Positions 22,301 through 30,665 of a stretch of DNA of 46,360 bases are shown here, in pieces. The DNA comes from Gammaproteobacteria bacterium. GTDB lineage: Bacteria; Pseudomonadota; Gammaproteobacteria; UBA6429; Thiohalophilaceae. The DNA lies in NCBI GenBank assembly GCA_024641475.1, contig JAHECZ010000021.1, positions 1 through 46,360 on the forward strand, in the 5' to 3' direction. The notes below the pieces were generated by a model. That model did not search any database, was not told where the DNA came from, and saw only the letters and a list, made by a program, of their open reading frames with translations. Within the stretch, counting starts at the first letter, position 1, and the number at the start of each line of letters is the position of its first letter. The position numbers and the translations under genes are program-made.

Positions 22301-24805
22301 ATTCAGCTGAGTGACGAACTTGGTCAACCCGTCAAACCGGATTTTGAAGTATTCATCGCCAAGGCGCGCGTGGGTATCGCCGACGAACAACAATGGACTT
22401 ACATACGCAAGGATGGTTCGCGTTTCCCGGTATTGCTCACCATGACTGCATTACATTACAAGGATGATTACACCATCGGCTTCGTGGCAATGGCGCGCGA
22501 CATCAGTCGCCAATTACAGGCCGAAGAAGAAATCAGCCGCTTCAAAACCACACTGGACATGACGCTCGACTGTGTGTTCATGTTCTCACCGGAAACCCTG
22601 CGGTTCTTCTATGTGAATCAGGGCGCGATGGAACAAATCGGTTACACCTACAATGAATTACTGCGCATGACGCCTATCGATATCATGCCCAAGTTCGATC
22701 AGGCGAGTTTTCGCCGCTTCATTAAACCGATGATCGATGGCCAGCGCAATACCGTTACCCTGGAAACGCACCATCGCAGTCGCAACGGTACGCTGATCCC
22801 GGTGGAAATTTTCCTGCAATATATTTATCCGGTGGATCAGGAGCCGCGGTTTGTGGCAATCGTCCGCGATATTACCGAACGTCGGCGCATTGCTGAATCG
22901 CTCGCACAGGCCGAAGAACGTGCGCGCTTGTTGCTGGAGTCCGCCGGTGAAGGTATTTACGGTCTGGATCTGGAAGGCAAAACCACCTTCGTCAATCCTG
23001 CCGCCGCACGCATGCTGGGCTTCAAACCCGCCGAATTGATCCACATATTTATTCATGCACTGGGGCACCATACCCGCAAGGATGGTTCGTTATATGATTA
23101 CGCCACCAGTCCGATCCACGCGGCCATTACCCAGGGCGTGATTCAGCGCGTCTATGATGAAGTGATGTGGCGCCGCGATGGCAGCTCCTTCCCGGTGGAA
23201 TACACCGTGACACCGATCCGCAAAAATAATCAGATCGCCGGCGCGGTGGTTATTTTCAACGATACGACCGAACGCCGCCGTATTGAACAAATCAAAAACG
23301 AATTTATCTCCACTGTCAGTCATGAATTGCGCACACCATTAACGTCAATTCGCGGCTCCCTTGGACTGCTGGTGGGTGGTGCTGCCGGCTTGTTACCCAC
23401 CCAGGCCAAGACACTGGTGAATATCGCCAATAAAAATACCGAACGCTTGTTGTTATTGATCAACGATATTCTCGACATTGAAAAGATCGAGTCCGGTAAA
23501 ATGGTCTTCCATTACCGACTACTGGATTTGCAACAATTCCTCGATACCGCTGTACAGGCCAATCAGGCCTATGGCGAACAATTCGATGTGCACTTTGCCG
23601 TGTCTCAATGTCCGGAGTCGGTATCGGTTTATGCCGATGAAGATCGCCTGATGCAGGTAATGAATAATCTGTTGTCCAATGCCGCGAAATTTTCCCCTGG
23701 CAGCAGCAAAGTGGATATCTCCGCCGTAAAACGCGGCCATAAGGTACGTATTTCCGTGACCGATACGGGCAAGGGAATTCCGCAATCTTTCCATAAGGAC
23801 ATGTTCAAGAAATTTGCGCAAGCCGATGCTTCGGACACGCGCTCGCTGGGTGGTACCGGCCTGGGATTATCGATCAGTAAATCGATCATCGAACAACATG
23901 GCGGTCATATCGATTTTATTTCCCGTGAAAATATCGGCACCACCTTTTATTTCGATTTGCCTGAGTGGGTGGAAAGCGATGTGGATGAACCGCAACGCCT
24001 GGCCAGTACCGCCAAATATCCACTGTTGATTTGCATGGATGATGCCGATATCGCTTATATGTTACGCATGATGCTCGCCCAGGCCGGCTTTGATTCGGAT
24101 CTGGCTCGCACCGTCGAACAGGCCAAGACATTGATTCGTGACAATCACTATCTGGCGGCCACACTGGATCTCGAATTGCCTGATGATCAAGGCAAGGTCT
24201 ACGATCCCGACGGCGTGCAATTGATCAAGGAAATCCGTCGCACCGATACTACCCGTGAATTACCCATCATCGTGTTATCAACGATCACCGACGATAACAA
24301 GCGACGTCTCACCGGCAGCGCCTTTGGTATTATCGACTGGATGGAAAAACCACTGGATGAAACCCGCTTACTCAATGCGGTGCAATTCATTGCGCACCAC
24401 AAACCCGGATTGCCGCGGGTATTGCACGTCGAAGATGATCCGATCATTTATGAAATGGTCAATGTGATCTTGCGCGGCCATGTTAATCTGGTCCATGCCC
24501 CCAGTCTGGCGGATGCTCACAAAAAATTACGCGAAGGGATATACGATCTGGTATTACTCGATGTCGTCTTGACCGATGGTTCCGGTCTGGATCTCCTCAA
24601 AGACTTGCAGGATCTCGAATACACTCCACCGGTGGTGGTCTTCTCGGCACATGAAGTCAGCAATGATGTGGCAGGTCTGGTCAAAGCCGCCCTGGTTAAA
24701 TCACGCGATAGCCGCAAGGAACTGCTCAGTGCCATTATGTCGGTGATTCGACAACATGAACAAACTACCGATGACACCCCGCCGGCGGCCAATTATGCGA
24801 ATTAG
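19400..24805 (+). CDS. Giant hybrid sensor histidine kinase (2 GAF, 5 PAS, HisKA, HATPase, 2 REC)
   Basis: 1801 residues. Membrane helices at about 17-33 and 258-276 enclose a periplasmic sensor of some 220 residues. Two GAF domains follow (about 300-460 and 470-635). Five PAS/PAC units run to about 1295, each closing with a DITER-type motif. The dimerisation domain has phospho-acceptor His1308 (VSHELRTPL). The ATPase has NNLLSNAAKF, DTGKGI and GGTGLGLSI. Two receiver domains have Asp1590 and Asp1721 (LLLDVV). The second receiver's C-terminus (VKAALVKSRDSRKE) lacks the usual KPF-type lysine-proline. A one-domain response regulator starts at the base after its stop, so the pair forms a phosphorelay. 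Inputs may be ligands, redox or light; none is identifiable. Confidence 0.92.
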   Translation: MSLPQLLDNIAQHPRGTTLLAILLAACGLIFWHASDQNRTLQQEEQMLLQNTQTRTIDALTHFLENQRHDLALFAVNHRALLGAIADRPNDKKLQTQLLSELHEAQPGLLGFSLADNYGTLLLENAQTQLDPLCLGEIQHFVKARRQAPINLHVVGDAAHFSLLTQVTLNNQRPVILLASFSTNTLQRYLQEAVLPHQHFAIVLHDAPQTMMLDAQHLVSSSASAALTQYATAAQPVPGTQWDLLAIADTDVPFLVRWSTALWACSLLLLLGATALWFLRRGDNFILSQREQLQREQHRLNHLQQTTISSELSFTEKVRALLVMGLNEFSMEVAILSRVDGSHYSIVTAVTPDIHLPTGMSFTLANTYCRQTLAARQPIGFETLDTSLSYAHPGYNRQRRLAAYIGTTVAVHGKLYGTLNFSSTSAYPGKFTDDDFRFLQLMAQWIGLEIERRESEQQLQTKNRLLESISRAQSYFIAENTQTNAIFTQVLDDLLNLTHSSVGCIAELVAHDGKHQLRLLTSSQIGKTDTELQKFLLNSLTPENLADSSNMFGRIIHTGMPHISNYLANQRDLPRGADGMPVVRNFLGAPFYHGTQLVGIFCLANKPEDYDDSLLFLLAPLVTATANLIWALRNDEQRVQTNRALRKSEEQLKLALEGANDGLWDWDIATGRTYYSPRWHTMLGYTQSEIRPDISAKEELIHPDDRHLAQQRLLAHFHGDTPIYQSEHRVHTKYGEWRWILDRGKVVERDKRNQPLRVVGTHTDITERKQAEHAILERETRITAILDTAVDGIVTINDRGVIETFNPAAEKIFGYQANEVLGQNVKILMSTRDREHHDSYLHRYLETNTPIILGKRREVTGKRADGSVFPMQLAVSEMYFGTQRYFTGIIRDISQVKEADRLLQDTMALTQGILDSAKLSIISTDPNGIIRSFNAAAQEMLGYSEREIIGRASPMLFHDKDEIVQRAIQLSDELGQPVKPDFEVFIAKARVGIADEQQWTYIRKDGSRFPVLLTMTALHYKDDYTIGFVAMARDISRQLQAEEEISRFKTTLDMTLDCVFMFSPETLRFFYVNQGAMEQIGYTYNELLRMTPIDIMPKFDQASFRRFIKPMIDGQRNTVTLETHHRSRNGTLIPVEIFLQYIYPVDQEPRFVAIVRDITERRRIAESLAQAEERARLLLESAGEGIYGLDLEGKTTFVNPAAARMLGFKPAELIHIFIHALGHHTRKDGSLYDYATSPIHAAITQGVIQRVYDEVMWRRDGSSFPVEYTVTPIRKNNQIAGAVVIFNDTTERRRIEQIKNEFISTVSHELRTPLTSIRGSLGLLVGGAAGLLPTQAKTLVNIANKNTERLLLLINDILDIEKIESGKMVFHYRLLDLQQFLDTAVQANQAYGEQFDVHFAVSQCPESVSVYADEDRLMQVMNNLLSNAAKFSPGSSKVDISAVKRGHKVRISVTDTGKGIPQSFHKDMFKKFAQADASDTRSLGGTGLGLSISKSIIEQHGGHIDFISRENIGTTFYFDLPEWVESDVDEPQRLASTAKYPLLICMDDADIAYMLRMMLAQAGFDSDLARTVEQAKTLIRDNHYLAATLDLELPDDQGKVYDPDGVQLIKEIRRTDTTRELPIIVLSTITDDNKRRLTGSAFGIIDWMEKPLDETRLLNAVQFIAHHKPGLPRVLHVEDDPIIYEMVNVILRGHVNLVHAPSLADAHKKLREGIYDLVLLDVVLTDGSGLDLLKDLQDLEYTPPVVVFSAHEVSNDVAGLVKAALVKSRDSRKELLSAIMSVIRQHEQTTDDTPPAANYAN

Positions 24806-25201
24806 ATGTCCATGCAGCGAGAATTGAAACGCATATTGTATGTCGAGGATGAACCGGATATTCAGGCGGTGGCGCGCATTGCATTGGAAAACGTCGGCGG
24901 CTTTACCCTGTTAATTTGCAGCTCGGGCCAGCAAGCGGTGGCCCAGGCCCTGCAATTTTCACCCGATTTATTGTTGCTGGATGTGATGATGCCAGGTATG
25001 GATGGCGTCTCGACATTGCAGGCCTTACGTGAACTACCCGCACTCGCTGGCACACCGGCGATGTTCATGACGGCCAAGGTACAACCACAGGAAATCGCCC
25101 AACTATTGGATCTCGGTGCCCTGGATGTGATCCCCAAACCGTTTGATCCAATGGTGCTTGCTGATCAGATTAAACAGTTATGGAAAAAACACTTGCTCTA
25201 G
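24806..25201 (+). CDS. Single-domain response regulator
   Basis: 131 residues, only a receiver domain: acidic pair VEDEP near 13-17, phospho-acceptor Asp59 (LLLLDVMMPG), Thr89 (MTA) and Lys111 (IPKPF). There is no output domain, so it works as a phospho-carrier or by binding a partner, as CheY does. The ATG follows the stop of the 1801-residue kinase immediately, so they are cotranscribed and it is the likely receiver for that kinase. Confidence 0.9.
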   Translation: MSMQRELKRILYVEDEPDIQAVARIALENVGGFTLLICSSGQQAVAQALQFSPDLLLLDVMMPGMDGVSTLQALRELPALAGTPAMFMTAKVQPQEIAQLLDLGALDVIPKPFDPMVLADQIKQLWKKHLL

Positions 25202-25208
25202 CACCGCC

Positions 25209-25230
25209 GGGACAGACTTAAGTCTGTCCG
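25209..25230. repeat. Palindromic GGACAGA repeat, copy 1
   Basis: GGACAGACTTAAGTCTGTCC (25210-25229) is a perfect 20-base palindrome between two convergent genes. The same element in variant form is at 41467-41488 and 44470-44494. It may end transcription in both directions, and resembles REP-type elements. Confidence 0.75.
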
Positions 25231-25241
25231 CATGTGAATCA

Positions 25242-26159
25242 TTACAACACCAACTGATGCCACAGCGGTAAGGTAAACAAACACAAGGCCGTGGTCACGG
25301 TCACTGCGCTGGCATACAGATCCACATCGAGATTAAAGCGATCACAGACCATAATACCGATCACCATGCTGGGCATGCCGGCTTCCATCACCACAGCTGC
25401 ACGATGTTCGCCCTGTAATCCCAACAGCATCGCCACCAACCAGACTCCCAACGGAATAATCAATAGACGCCACGCCGCGACAATTGCCAATGGCGGCATA
25501 CGCCGCAGGCTCTGTGTATCCCAGGACAAACTCAAGCCAATCGAAAACAACATCAACGGCACCACACCCCGTCCCAATAAATCCAGCAGCCCAACCAACA
25601 CATTAGGAAAAGGCACCGCCGCGAGATTCAAACCGGCGGCGATAAGCGCCGCCCATAATGCAGGAATACGCAATAATTCGTGCCAGATATTAAATGCGGT
25701 GGCTTCTGCCTGACCATAGCGTGCGGCGATAAGCATGCCCACGGTAAACAGCAAGGGCGTACAGGCGAACAAATCATATTGAATCGCCAGACTGCGCGCC
25801 CAGGGTCCAAACGTGGCTTCCAATACCGGTAAACCCAGATAAGTGACATTGGGAAAAGCCACCGCAAGAATCATGGCACCGGTCTGTGCCGGACCTTGTT
25901 TGCATACCCGGCAGGTTAATTTCGCACCCAGCAATCCCATCAATACACCCGATGCGGCGCTGATGGCAATCAACACTGTCGTGCTGCCCAATGGGGCCTG
26001 CCACAAAACGGATAACACCAGCGCCGGTAGCAATAAGTAATACACCAGCGACGTTAACACCTTGCGGGTGTGCTGGTGTGTGAGACCGGCAGGCTGAACC
26101 TGACGCCAGATGACACCGCACAAAATCAAACCGGCCATTTGAATCAGGACATTAATCAT
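25242..26159 (-). CDS. AEC-family transporter (auxin efflux carrier type)
   Basis: About 305 residues with ten hydrophobic segments in two halves, the layout of the AEC family of secondary transporters for small organic anions. Conserved-looking parts are VYYLLLPALV, FPNVTYLGLPVLE near the middle and EAGMPSMVIGIMVCDRF near the end. The start is the ATG at 26159; a GTG at 26168 would add three residues. The gene overlaps or abuts the GIY-YIG gene upstream, so they may share a transcript. The substrate cannot be predicted. Confidence 0.88.
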   Translation of the reverse strand: MINVLIQMAGLILCGVIWRQVQPAGLTHQHTRKVLTSLVYYLLLPALVLSVLWQAPLGSTTVLIAISAASGVLMGLLGAKLTCRVCKQGPAQTGAMILAVAFPNVTYLGLPVLEATFGPWARSLAIQYDLFACTPLLFTVGMLIAARYGQAEATAFNIWHELLRIPALWAALIAAGLNLAAVPFPNVLVGLLDLLGRGVVPLMLFSIGLSLSWDTQSLRRMPPLAIVAAWRLLIIPLGVWLVAMLLGLQGEHRAAVVMEAGMPSMVIGIMVCDRFNLDVDLYASAVTVTTALCLFTLPLWHQLVL

Positions 26160-26430
26160 ACGTACCACACTGAATCAGCATTTCTTTATTTTGCCGGGTT
26201 AATTTTTTAATCGCGGCTTCGCGCTGTGCGGCAAGTGCGCGGGAACGCTGTGGCTCGCTATACACCAGCGCGACCGGCCGACGCGCTCGCGTATAACGCG
26301 CCCCGCGGCGGTTATCTGCATTGTGTTCCAGCAGCCGCCGTTGCGTATCGCGGGTAATACCGGTGTACAGCGTATCATCCGCACAACGGACAATATACAC
26401 ATACCAGGAGGGAGCGCGAACGCGGGCCAT
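26152..26430 (-). CDS. GIY-YIG domain protein (UPF0213/YhbQ-like)
   Basis: 92 residues from the ATG at 26430. An upstream extension to 26655 is open but has no family similarity and lies opposite the DUF2288 gene. The domain shows WYVYIVRCADDTLYTGIT (the GIY-YIG strand pair), conserved Arg in RRLLEHN, RGARYTRARRPVALVY and a Glu in QREAAIKKL. Small single-domain proteins of this class are putative structure-specific nucleases acting in DNA repair. Its 3' end overlaps the AEC transporter start by a few bases. Confidence 0.85.
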   Translation of the reverse strand: MARVRAPSWYVYIVRCADDTLYTGITRDTQRRLLEHNADNRRGARYTRARRPVALVYSEPQRSRALAAQREAAIKKLTRQNKEMLIQCGTYD

Positions 26431-26478
26431 GGCTTGCAGTATACTGTAGTGGATTTCCGTTACCCAACTGCTTTGCCT

Positions 26479-26790
26479 ATGACCGACTCTCCTGCTGATA
26501 AAACCGGTGATCTGTATAACGAAATGCACCAGCAAACGGCACGGATTTTGTGGCCGGAATTGCAACGCCACTATGCCCGTGGTGTGATCATCATAGTCGC
26601 CGCCGAGCTGGATCTGATCGATGTTGCCACCGTGATGGCGCAAAATAATCTGCAACAGGTGGAAACCTGGTTACAAGACGGTATGCTACGCCGTGCACAA
26701 GACGATGATGCCCGACGCTGGCAGGAACACACGACGGAATTCTGGTCTTGCGTGGTAGCGCCCTGGGTATTGGTTCAGGAAAGTGCGTAA
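26479..26790 (+). CDS. DUF2288-family small protein
   Basis: 103 residues from the ATG at 26479, chosen because the protein family begins there; the longer frame back to 26323 has no similarity. Recognisable blocks are VAAELDLIDVA, VETWLQDGML and the C-terminal FWSCVVAPWVLVQE, which I associate with DUF2288. There is no signal peptide or membrane segment. The function is unknown. It is divergent from the GIY-YIG gene (48 bases between the starts) and convergent with the cold-shock gene. Confidence 0.8.
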   Translation: MTDSPADKTGDLYNEMHQQTARILWPELQRHYARGVIIIVAAELDLIDVATVMAQNNLQQVETWLQDGMLRRAQDDDARRWQEHTTEFWSCVVAPWVLVQESA

Positions 26791-26823
26791 CAGGCAGGCA
26801 GGTGACGCAATTTGGTGCGCCAT

Positions 26824-26848
26824 AAAAAAAGGCCCCTGACGGGGCCTT
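26824..26848 (-). terminator. Terminator of the cold-shock gene
   Basis: AAGGCCCC and GGGGCCTT (26829-26836, 26841-26848) form an eight-base-pair stem with a four-base loop. Read on the minus strand it is followed by a run of seven T's, a classical rho-independent terminator after the csp stop. Confidence 0.85.
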
Positions 26849-26873
26849 CATCACAAGTGTAATTCGGAATGGC

Positions 26874-27077
26874 TTACTCCGGTTTGACTTGCGTCGCCTG
26901 CAGTCCCTTGGGACCTTTTTCGATTTCAAACGATACCTTCTGCCCTTCCGCCAGGGTTTTGAAACCGTCGCCGACGATCGCGGAAAAATGCACGAATACA
27001 TCCTTGTCACCATTGGACGGCGTAATAAAACCAAATCCCTTGGATTCGTTGAACCACTTAACAGTACCTGTTGCCAT
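26874..27077 (-). CDS. Cold-shock protein (CspA family)
   Basis: 67 residues, full length for the family. The RNA-binding motifs KGFGFI (RNP1) and DVFVHF (RNP2) are present, as is the N-terminal GTVKWFN. It melts mRNA secondary structure as an RNA chaperone. GAGG lies about 11 bases before the ATG. The 196 bases upstream (27078-27273) could form the long leader that regulates csp mRNAs by temperature, but I did not identify a specific switch. Confidence 0.95.
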   Translation of the reverse strand: MATGTVKWFNESKGFGFITPSNGDKDVFVHFSAIVGDGFKTLAEGQKVSFEIEKGPKGLQATQVKPE

Positions 27078-27273
27078 AATTAATATAACCTCAAAAAATT
27101 AAACATAAACACTTGCTTATCGTGCGCAGAATTAACAGAAGATATCCGGAAGGAAAACACCTGAAAAACCTGTGAGGATCCGCAATTAAAATCAGTATAG
27201 ACCATACTTTTCGGGATCACCAGTCATTGCCACGGGCCGGAATTTTGGCAAACATGCCTTGGCAAACAAGTGG

Positions 27274-28644
27274 TTAGCTAACAAAACGGATACCGATTTC
27301 ACCACGTTGATACCACACCACACTGAAAGCTTTGTTGCCGGTAAGCACACACTCCAACCTGCCGCAATCACCCGGTGCAACGGGTACATCGACTGCCAGA
27401 CGTGCACCGCGTTCTTTGGTGAAATCGATCACCTTGCACTGTGTCGTCACCTGTTTGTCAAAATTAACAATGGCATTGATGTTATCGATGCTGCGCCGCA
27501 ACTGGCTGCGTTCACGGTAGATTAGTACTTGCCGCCCCTGACACACGACGACTTCACGTTCATCAAGCTTTTCCAGCCACAACTCGCCGTCACCGAGTAA
27601 ATTACGTGGACGGTAAGCCGTATGGGGATCACGGATGCGATGAATCACACTTTCATGAATCATTTCTCCCGCCTCGGCGTAACAACCGATCTCACGTACA
27701 CATGGTTTTACCCCCAATGAATTGAGCAACCGGTATCCCCATTTGAATGAATCCTCCAGTTTACTCATCCCATCCGGACGCAAGCGCGCGGCCAGATAAT
27801 GTGCACTGAATACCAAACCGGTTTCAAAAGCGCGATTCACCATCCATTGCATCGCCACATCGGAAAGACCGGCATCAGCGTAGCCACCACCGACATTACT
27901 GTGCACACCGGCAAACCAGACTTGCTGTACGACCGATTGCTGCTGACGCGTATCCCAGACGGCCGGACGAAATGGTCCGCGGCGTTCATCTATTGCCAGT
28001 GCTTGATAGGCATTTTCAACAATGGGTGACAGTGCACAATTATGGAATCCCACACGCACACGTTTCCAGACTTTGCCAAGCAGTGTTTGCAGTTTACCGA
28101 TTATTGGCGTGGGCGCACCGATAGCACCGACCGTATCCCATACACCAAGAAATTTTATACGCGGCATGATCACGGGCAGGCTTTGCATTAATGCCGCATA
28201 AGGTGAACTGCGACGCTCGGTTTGCGTATAGTTGTGATAATGATCATAGGCCTGCGGTACGAAACGCAAATCCTCCTTGCTCAATAATCCAATGGTCGCC
28301 AACATGCCACTGAGGGAACGGGCAGTGTAGGCGCCGCGACTGAAGCCAAATAGATAAATATCATCGCCATCAACATAGTTATTCGCCAGAAAATTGTAGC
28401 ATTCGCGAATGTTATTGGAGATACCATAACCGGTCGCACCGGCAAAACTGCGACCCAGCTTGCCCAGGGCGTCACTGCCAATCCCTTTGTCATAAAACAC
28501 CACTTGCTCAATCCCTGAATCCGCATCGCGAGGCAGGATTGCGCGCACCATTTTCAATACGTTGGTGGGGACAATGCGATCGTTGTCAATTTTTTCCGGT
28601 TCGTTCCAGGTACCGTCGCAACAAATCACGATGCGCTTTTTCAT
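27274..28644 (-). CDS. DUF2235 alpha/beta hydrolase (phospholipase-like)
   Basis: 456 residues from the ATG at 28644, which follows GGAGGG; five extra in-frame residues upstream are unlikely. The N-terminal RIVICCDGTWNE and the nucleophile elbow GFSRGAYTAR (G-x-S-x-G) define DUF2235. GVHSNVGGGYAD holds the likely catalytic histidine. Some members are type VI secretion phospholipase effectors (Tle1 type), but no VgrG, PAAR or immunity gene is adjacent here, so a housekeeping hydrolase role is equally possible. There is no signal peptide. The C-terminal 80 residues look like a separate beta-rich domain. Confidence 0.88.
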   Translation of the reverse strand: MKKRIVICCDGTWNEPEKIDNDRIVPTNVLKMVRAILPRDADSGIEQVVFYDKGIGSDALGKLGRSFAGATGYGISNNIRECYNFLANNYVDGDDIYLFGFSRGAYTARSLSGMLATIGLLSKEDLRFVPQAYDHYHNYTQTERRSSPYAALMQSLPVIMPRIKFLGVWDTVGAIGAPTPIIGKLQTLLGKVWKRVRVGFHNCALSPIVENAYQALAIDERRGPFRPAVWDTRQQQSVVQQVWFAGVHSNVGGGYADAGLSDVAMQWMVNRAFETGLVFSAHYLAARLRPDGMSKLEDSFKWGYRLLNSLGVKPCVREIGCYAEAGEMIHESVIHRIRDPHTAYRPRNLLGDGELWLEKLDEREVVVCQGRQVLIYRERSQLRRSIDNINAIVNFDKQVTTQCKVIDFTKERGARLAVDVPVAPGDCGRLECVLTGNKAFSVVWYQRGEIGIRFVS

Positions 28645-28679
28645 GGTGTTTCCCTCCACTCAATTGGCTGCTTGTCGAA

Positions 28680-29930
28680 TTACACTTGCTTTAAATATAT
28701 CTCAATTCCCAAACCGATCCAGGCGGCCAGCACAACCGCAACCAAACCGGGGAATATGGCACGGACAAAGCGCCCATCGCCGCTCAATCTGGCGGCCATA
28801 ACCTTGGCAATGGTGTTCGTACTCAATCCCAGCAACACGGCGATCGATGCGTGTAGATGACTGACCTGGCCAGCCTGGGTTAGCGTCCCCACGGAAATCG
28901 CCGCTGAGTGCGCATCGGCAAACCCTGCCACGGCTGCCGCGACAATCACCCCGACAGAACCCAACCACTGTACCAGCAGCGTGGAGATCAATAGTACGCC
29001 GGCGATTAACCCACTAAACAGCAGCGCCACTTTCAAATCAAATGCCCGGCCCAAATCGAGTCTTGTCGCATTTGCAGGCGACGCATTACGCCAGATGGCT
29101 GCCACCCCATAGATGGTCGCAGCCAGTCCGGACAGCGCCAGGGGAAAAATCAGATCATTTAATAATTCGCGATTGGTTGCCGCCAGTACCACGACTAATT
29201 GCACCACGGTGGCCACCGTAGACAGTACCGCACCGGATACGGCGGCACGAAACATCAGCGGTTCACGTGCGGCACGCGCACCCATGACGCCGATCGTTAA
29301 CGCTGAAGAAATAAAACCTGATGCAAGTCCCACTAACGGCAATCCATAGCGCACACCCAGTAATCGGATAGCCACATACCCCAGGCTACTGATGGCCATC
29401 ACTAACACCGCAATACGCCATAAAACATGCGGATTGAAAATATCATATGGCCCAAGATTTCGATCCGGTAATAGCGGTAATACCACCAACACGGCTGCCG
29501 CCAGAATCAAACCATCGTGCACTTCCTGTTCATTTAGAACGGCATTCACAAAACGATGCAAATGTTCACGGCTGGCCAGGGTGATTGCCACCACTACCGC
29601 GAGGCCCGCGGCCAAAGTCGGCGAACGTATTGCCAAGGCTCCCAATAGAAACGTCACCAGCAGCGCAACTTCCGTCGTCAGTCCGGGGTCTTCAACCGAA
29701 GAACGGGTATAGCCTAACAAGGTTGCCGCAGCGACAAAGATGCCGCAAACCACAAAGACGATTTCGGTACCCAGACTGTAACTCAAACCACCCAGCAGTG
29801 ATGTCAGGGTAAAGGTACGGATGCCCGCCGGCGCACGCTGTTGACCAACACCTTTACGGCGTTCGCGTTCGACACCGATCAACAGACCGATACCCAGCGC
29901 AACCGCCAGATTGATAATCAGGGTTTCCAT
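28680..29930 (-). CDS. MgtC/DUF4010-type inner-membrane protein
   Basis: 416 residues with about 12 hydrophobic segments. The first 140 residues match the MgtC/SapB fold (LGIGLLIGVERERR, RTFTLTSLLGGL). The remainder is DUF4010 (GLASGFISSALTIGVMGARA, AVAGFADAHSAAIS). These fusions are widespread, and a role in ion homeostasis or stress is suspected but not established. It lies 35 bases upstream of the DUF2235 gene on the same strand, so the two are probably one operon. Confidence 0.85.
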   Translation of the reverse strand: METLIINLAVALGIGLLIGVERERRKGVGQQRAPAGIRTFTLTSLLGGLSYSLGTEIVFVVCGIFVAAATLLGYTRSSVEDPGLTTEVALLVTFLLGALAIRSPTLAAGLAVVVAITLASREHLHRFVNAVLNEQEVHDGLILAAAVLVVLPLLPDRNLGPYDIFNPHVLWRIAVLVMAISSLGYVAIRLLGVRYGLPLVGLASGFISSALTIGVMGARAAREPLMFRAAVSGAVLSTVATVVQLVVVLAATNRELLNDLIFPLALSGLAATIYGVAAIWRNASPANATRLDLGRAFDLKVALLFSGLIAGVLLISTLLVQWLGSVGVIVAAAVAGFADAHSAAISVGTLTQAGQVSHLHASIAVLLGLSTNTIAKVMAARLSGDGRFVRAIFPGLVAVVLAAWIGLGIEIYLKQV

Positions 29931-30030
29931 GGAGTGAATTTAACGCAGATCAGGCATACAGCGCCATGCTGTGTGGCGACACACGTCGCGGCATTTAGCC
30001 GATGGGAATTAACAATTCCAATGTGAAAGC

Positions 30031-30615
30031 TTATTCTTCGCCCAGCATGCCACGTTTCAAACTGCTGTCGGCCGGATCATCCCCCAGCCAGACTTTCAGC
30101 ACGGCGCGTTGGAAATCCTCACCGGGTATTGCACCGCGCAATGTACCATTGATAGTGACTCGCGTACCCACTGACGGCAGATAGTCAATTTCCGTGACAT
30201 CGCCGCGTTTCATGGTGACAAACAATTCGTTGAATTGCTGCAGGCGATCGTTGAGTTTGGCCAGTTCCTGCGCAGAATTATTATTCGCAAAACCATCACT
30301 CCATGCAGCCGTAAGCTTTTCTTTACTGACCTCATCATGCAGCATGTGCATGCCAACTCGCCAGGGCATCACGCCTTGCAATATTTTATTAGCATCACTT
30401 TGCTTTACTGGCAGATAGAGTGCGCCGACATAAACCTTGATAAAGAATTTGCTGCGTATGCCCGCACCATTGAGATTCAAATGTTGTGCGCCGGGCTCGA
30501 GGGTAATTTCGGCGGGAATTTTAATCCCAGCTACCTCATGCGCCAGGAGTGCGGTGGGCAAGCAGCATAACAAAAATGCAGAACAGATCGGTTTGATTAA
30601 AAGATGAATGCGCAT
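30031..30615 (-). CDS. Periplasmic chalcone-isomerase-like protein
   Basis: 194 residues. Signal peptide cleavage is expected near LLA-HEV. The mature part matches the bacterial chalcone isomerase-like family: LNLNGAGIRSKFFIKVYVGALYLP, then SDGFANN and GTRVTINGTLRG. The catalytic residues of plant chalcone isomerase are not expected in this branch, so a binding role is more likely than flavonoid chemistry. It lies 50 bases after the sensor kinase gene on the same strand and may be part of that operon. Confidence 0.85.
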   Translation of the reverse strand: MRIHLLIKPICSAFLLCCLPTALLAHEVAGIKIPAEITLEPGAQHLNLNGAGIRSKFFIKVYVGALYLPVKQSDANKILQGVMPWRVGMHMLHDEVSKEKLTAAWSDGFANNNSAQELAKLNDRLQQFNELFVTMKRGDVTEIDYLPSVGTRVTINGTLRGAIPGEDFQRAVLKVWLGDDPADSSLKRGMLGEE

Positions 30616-30665
30616 GACGTCTCCCTGTGAACATGGCGGCAGCCGCCAGCTGCAGACGAGTATAG

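Noticed and set aside
26431-26655. N-terminal extension of the GIY-YIG protein by 75 residues
   Set aside because: It lies opposite the DUF2288 gene, and its translation shows no domain. The GIY-YIG domain begins right after Met at 26430.
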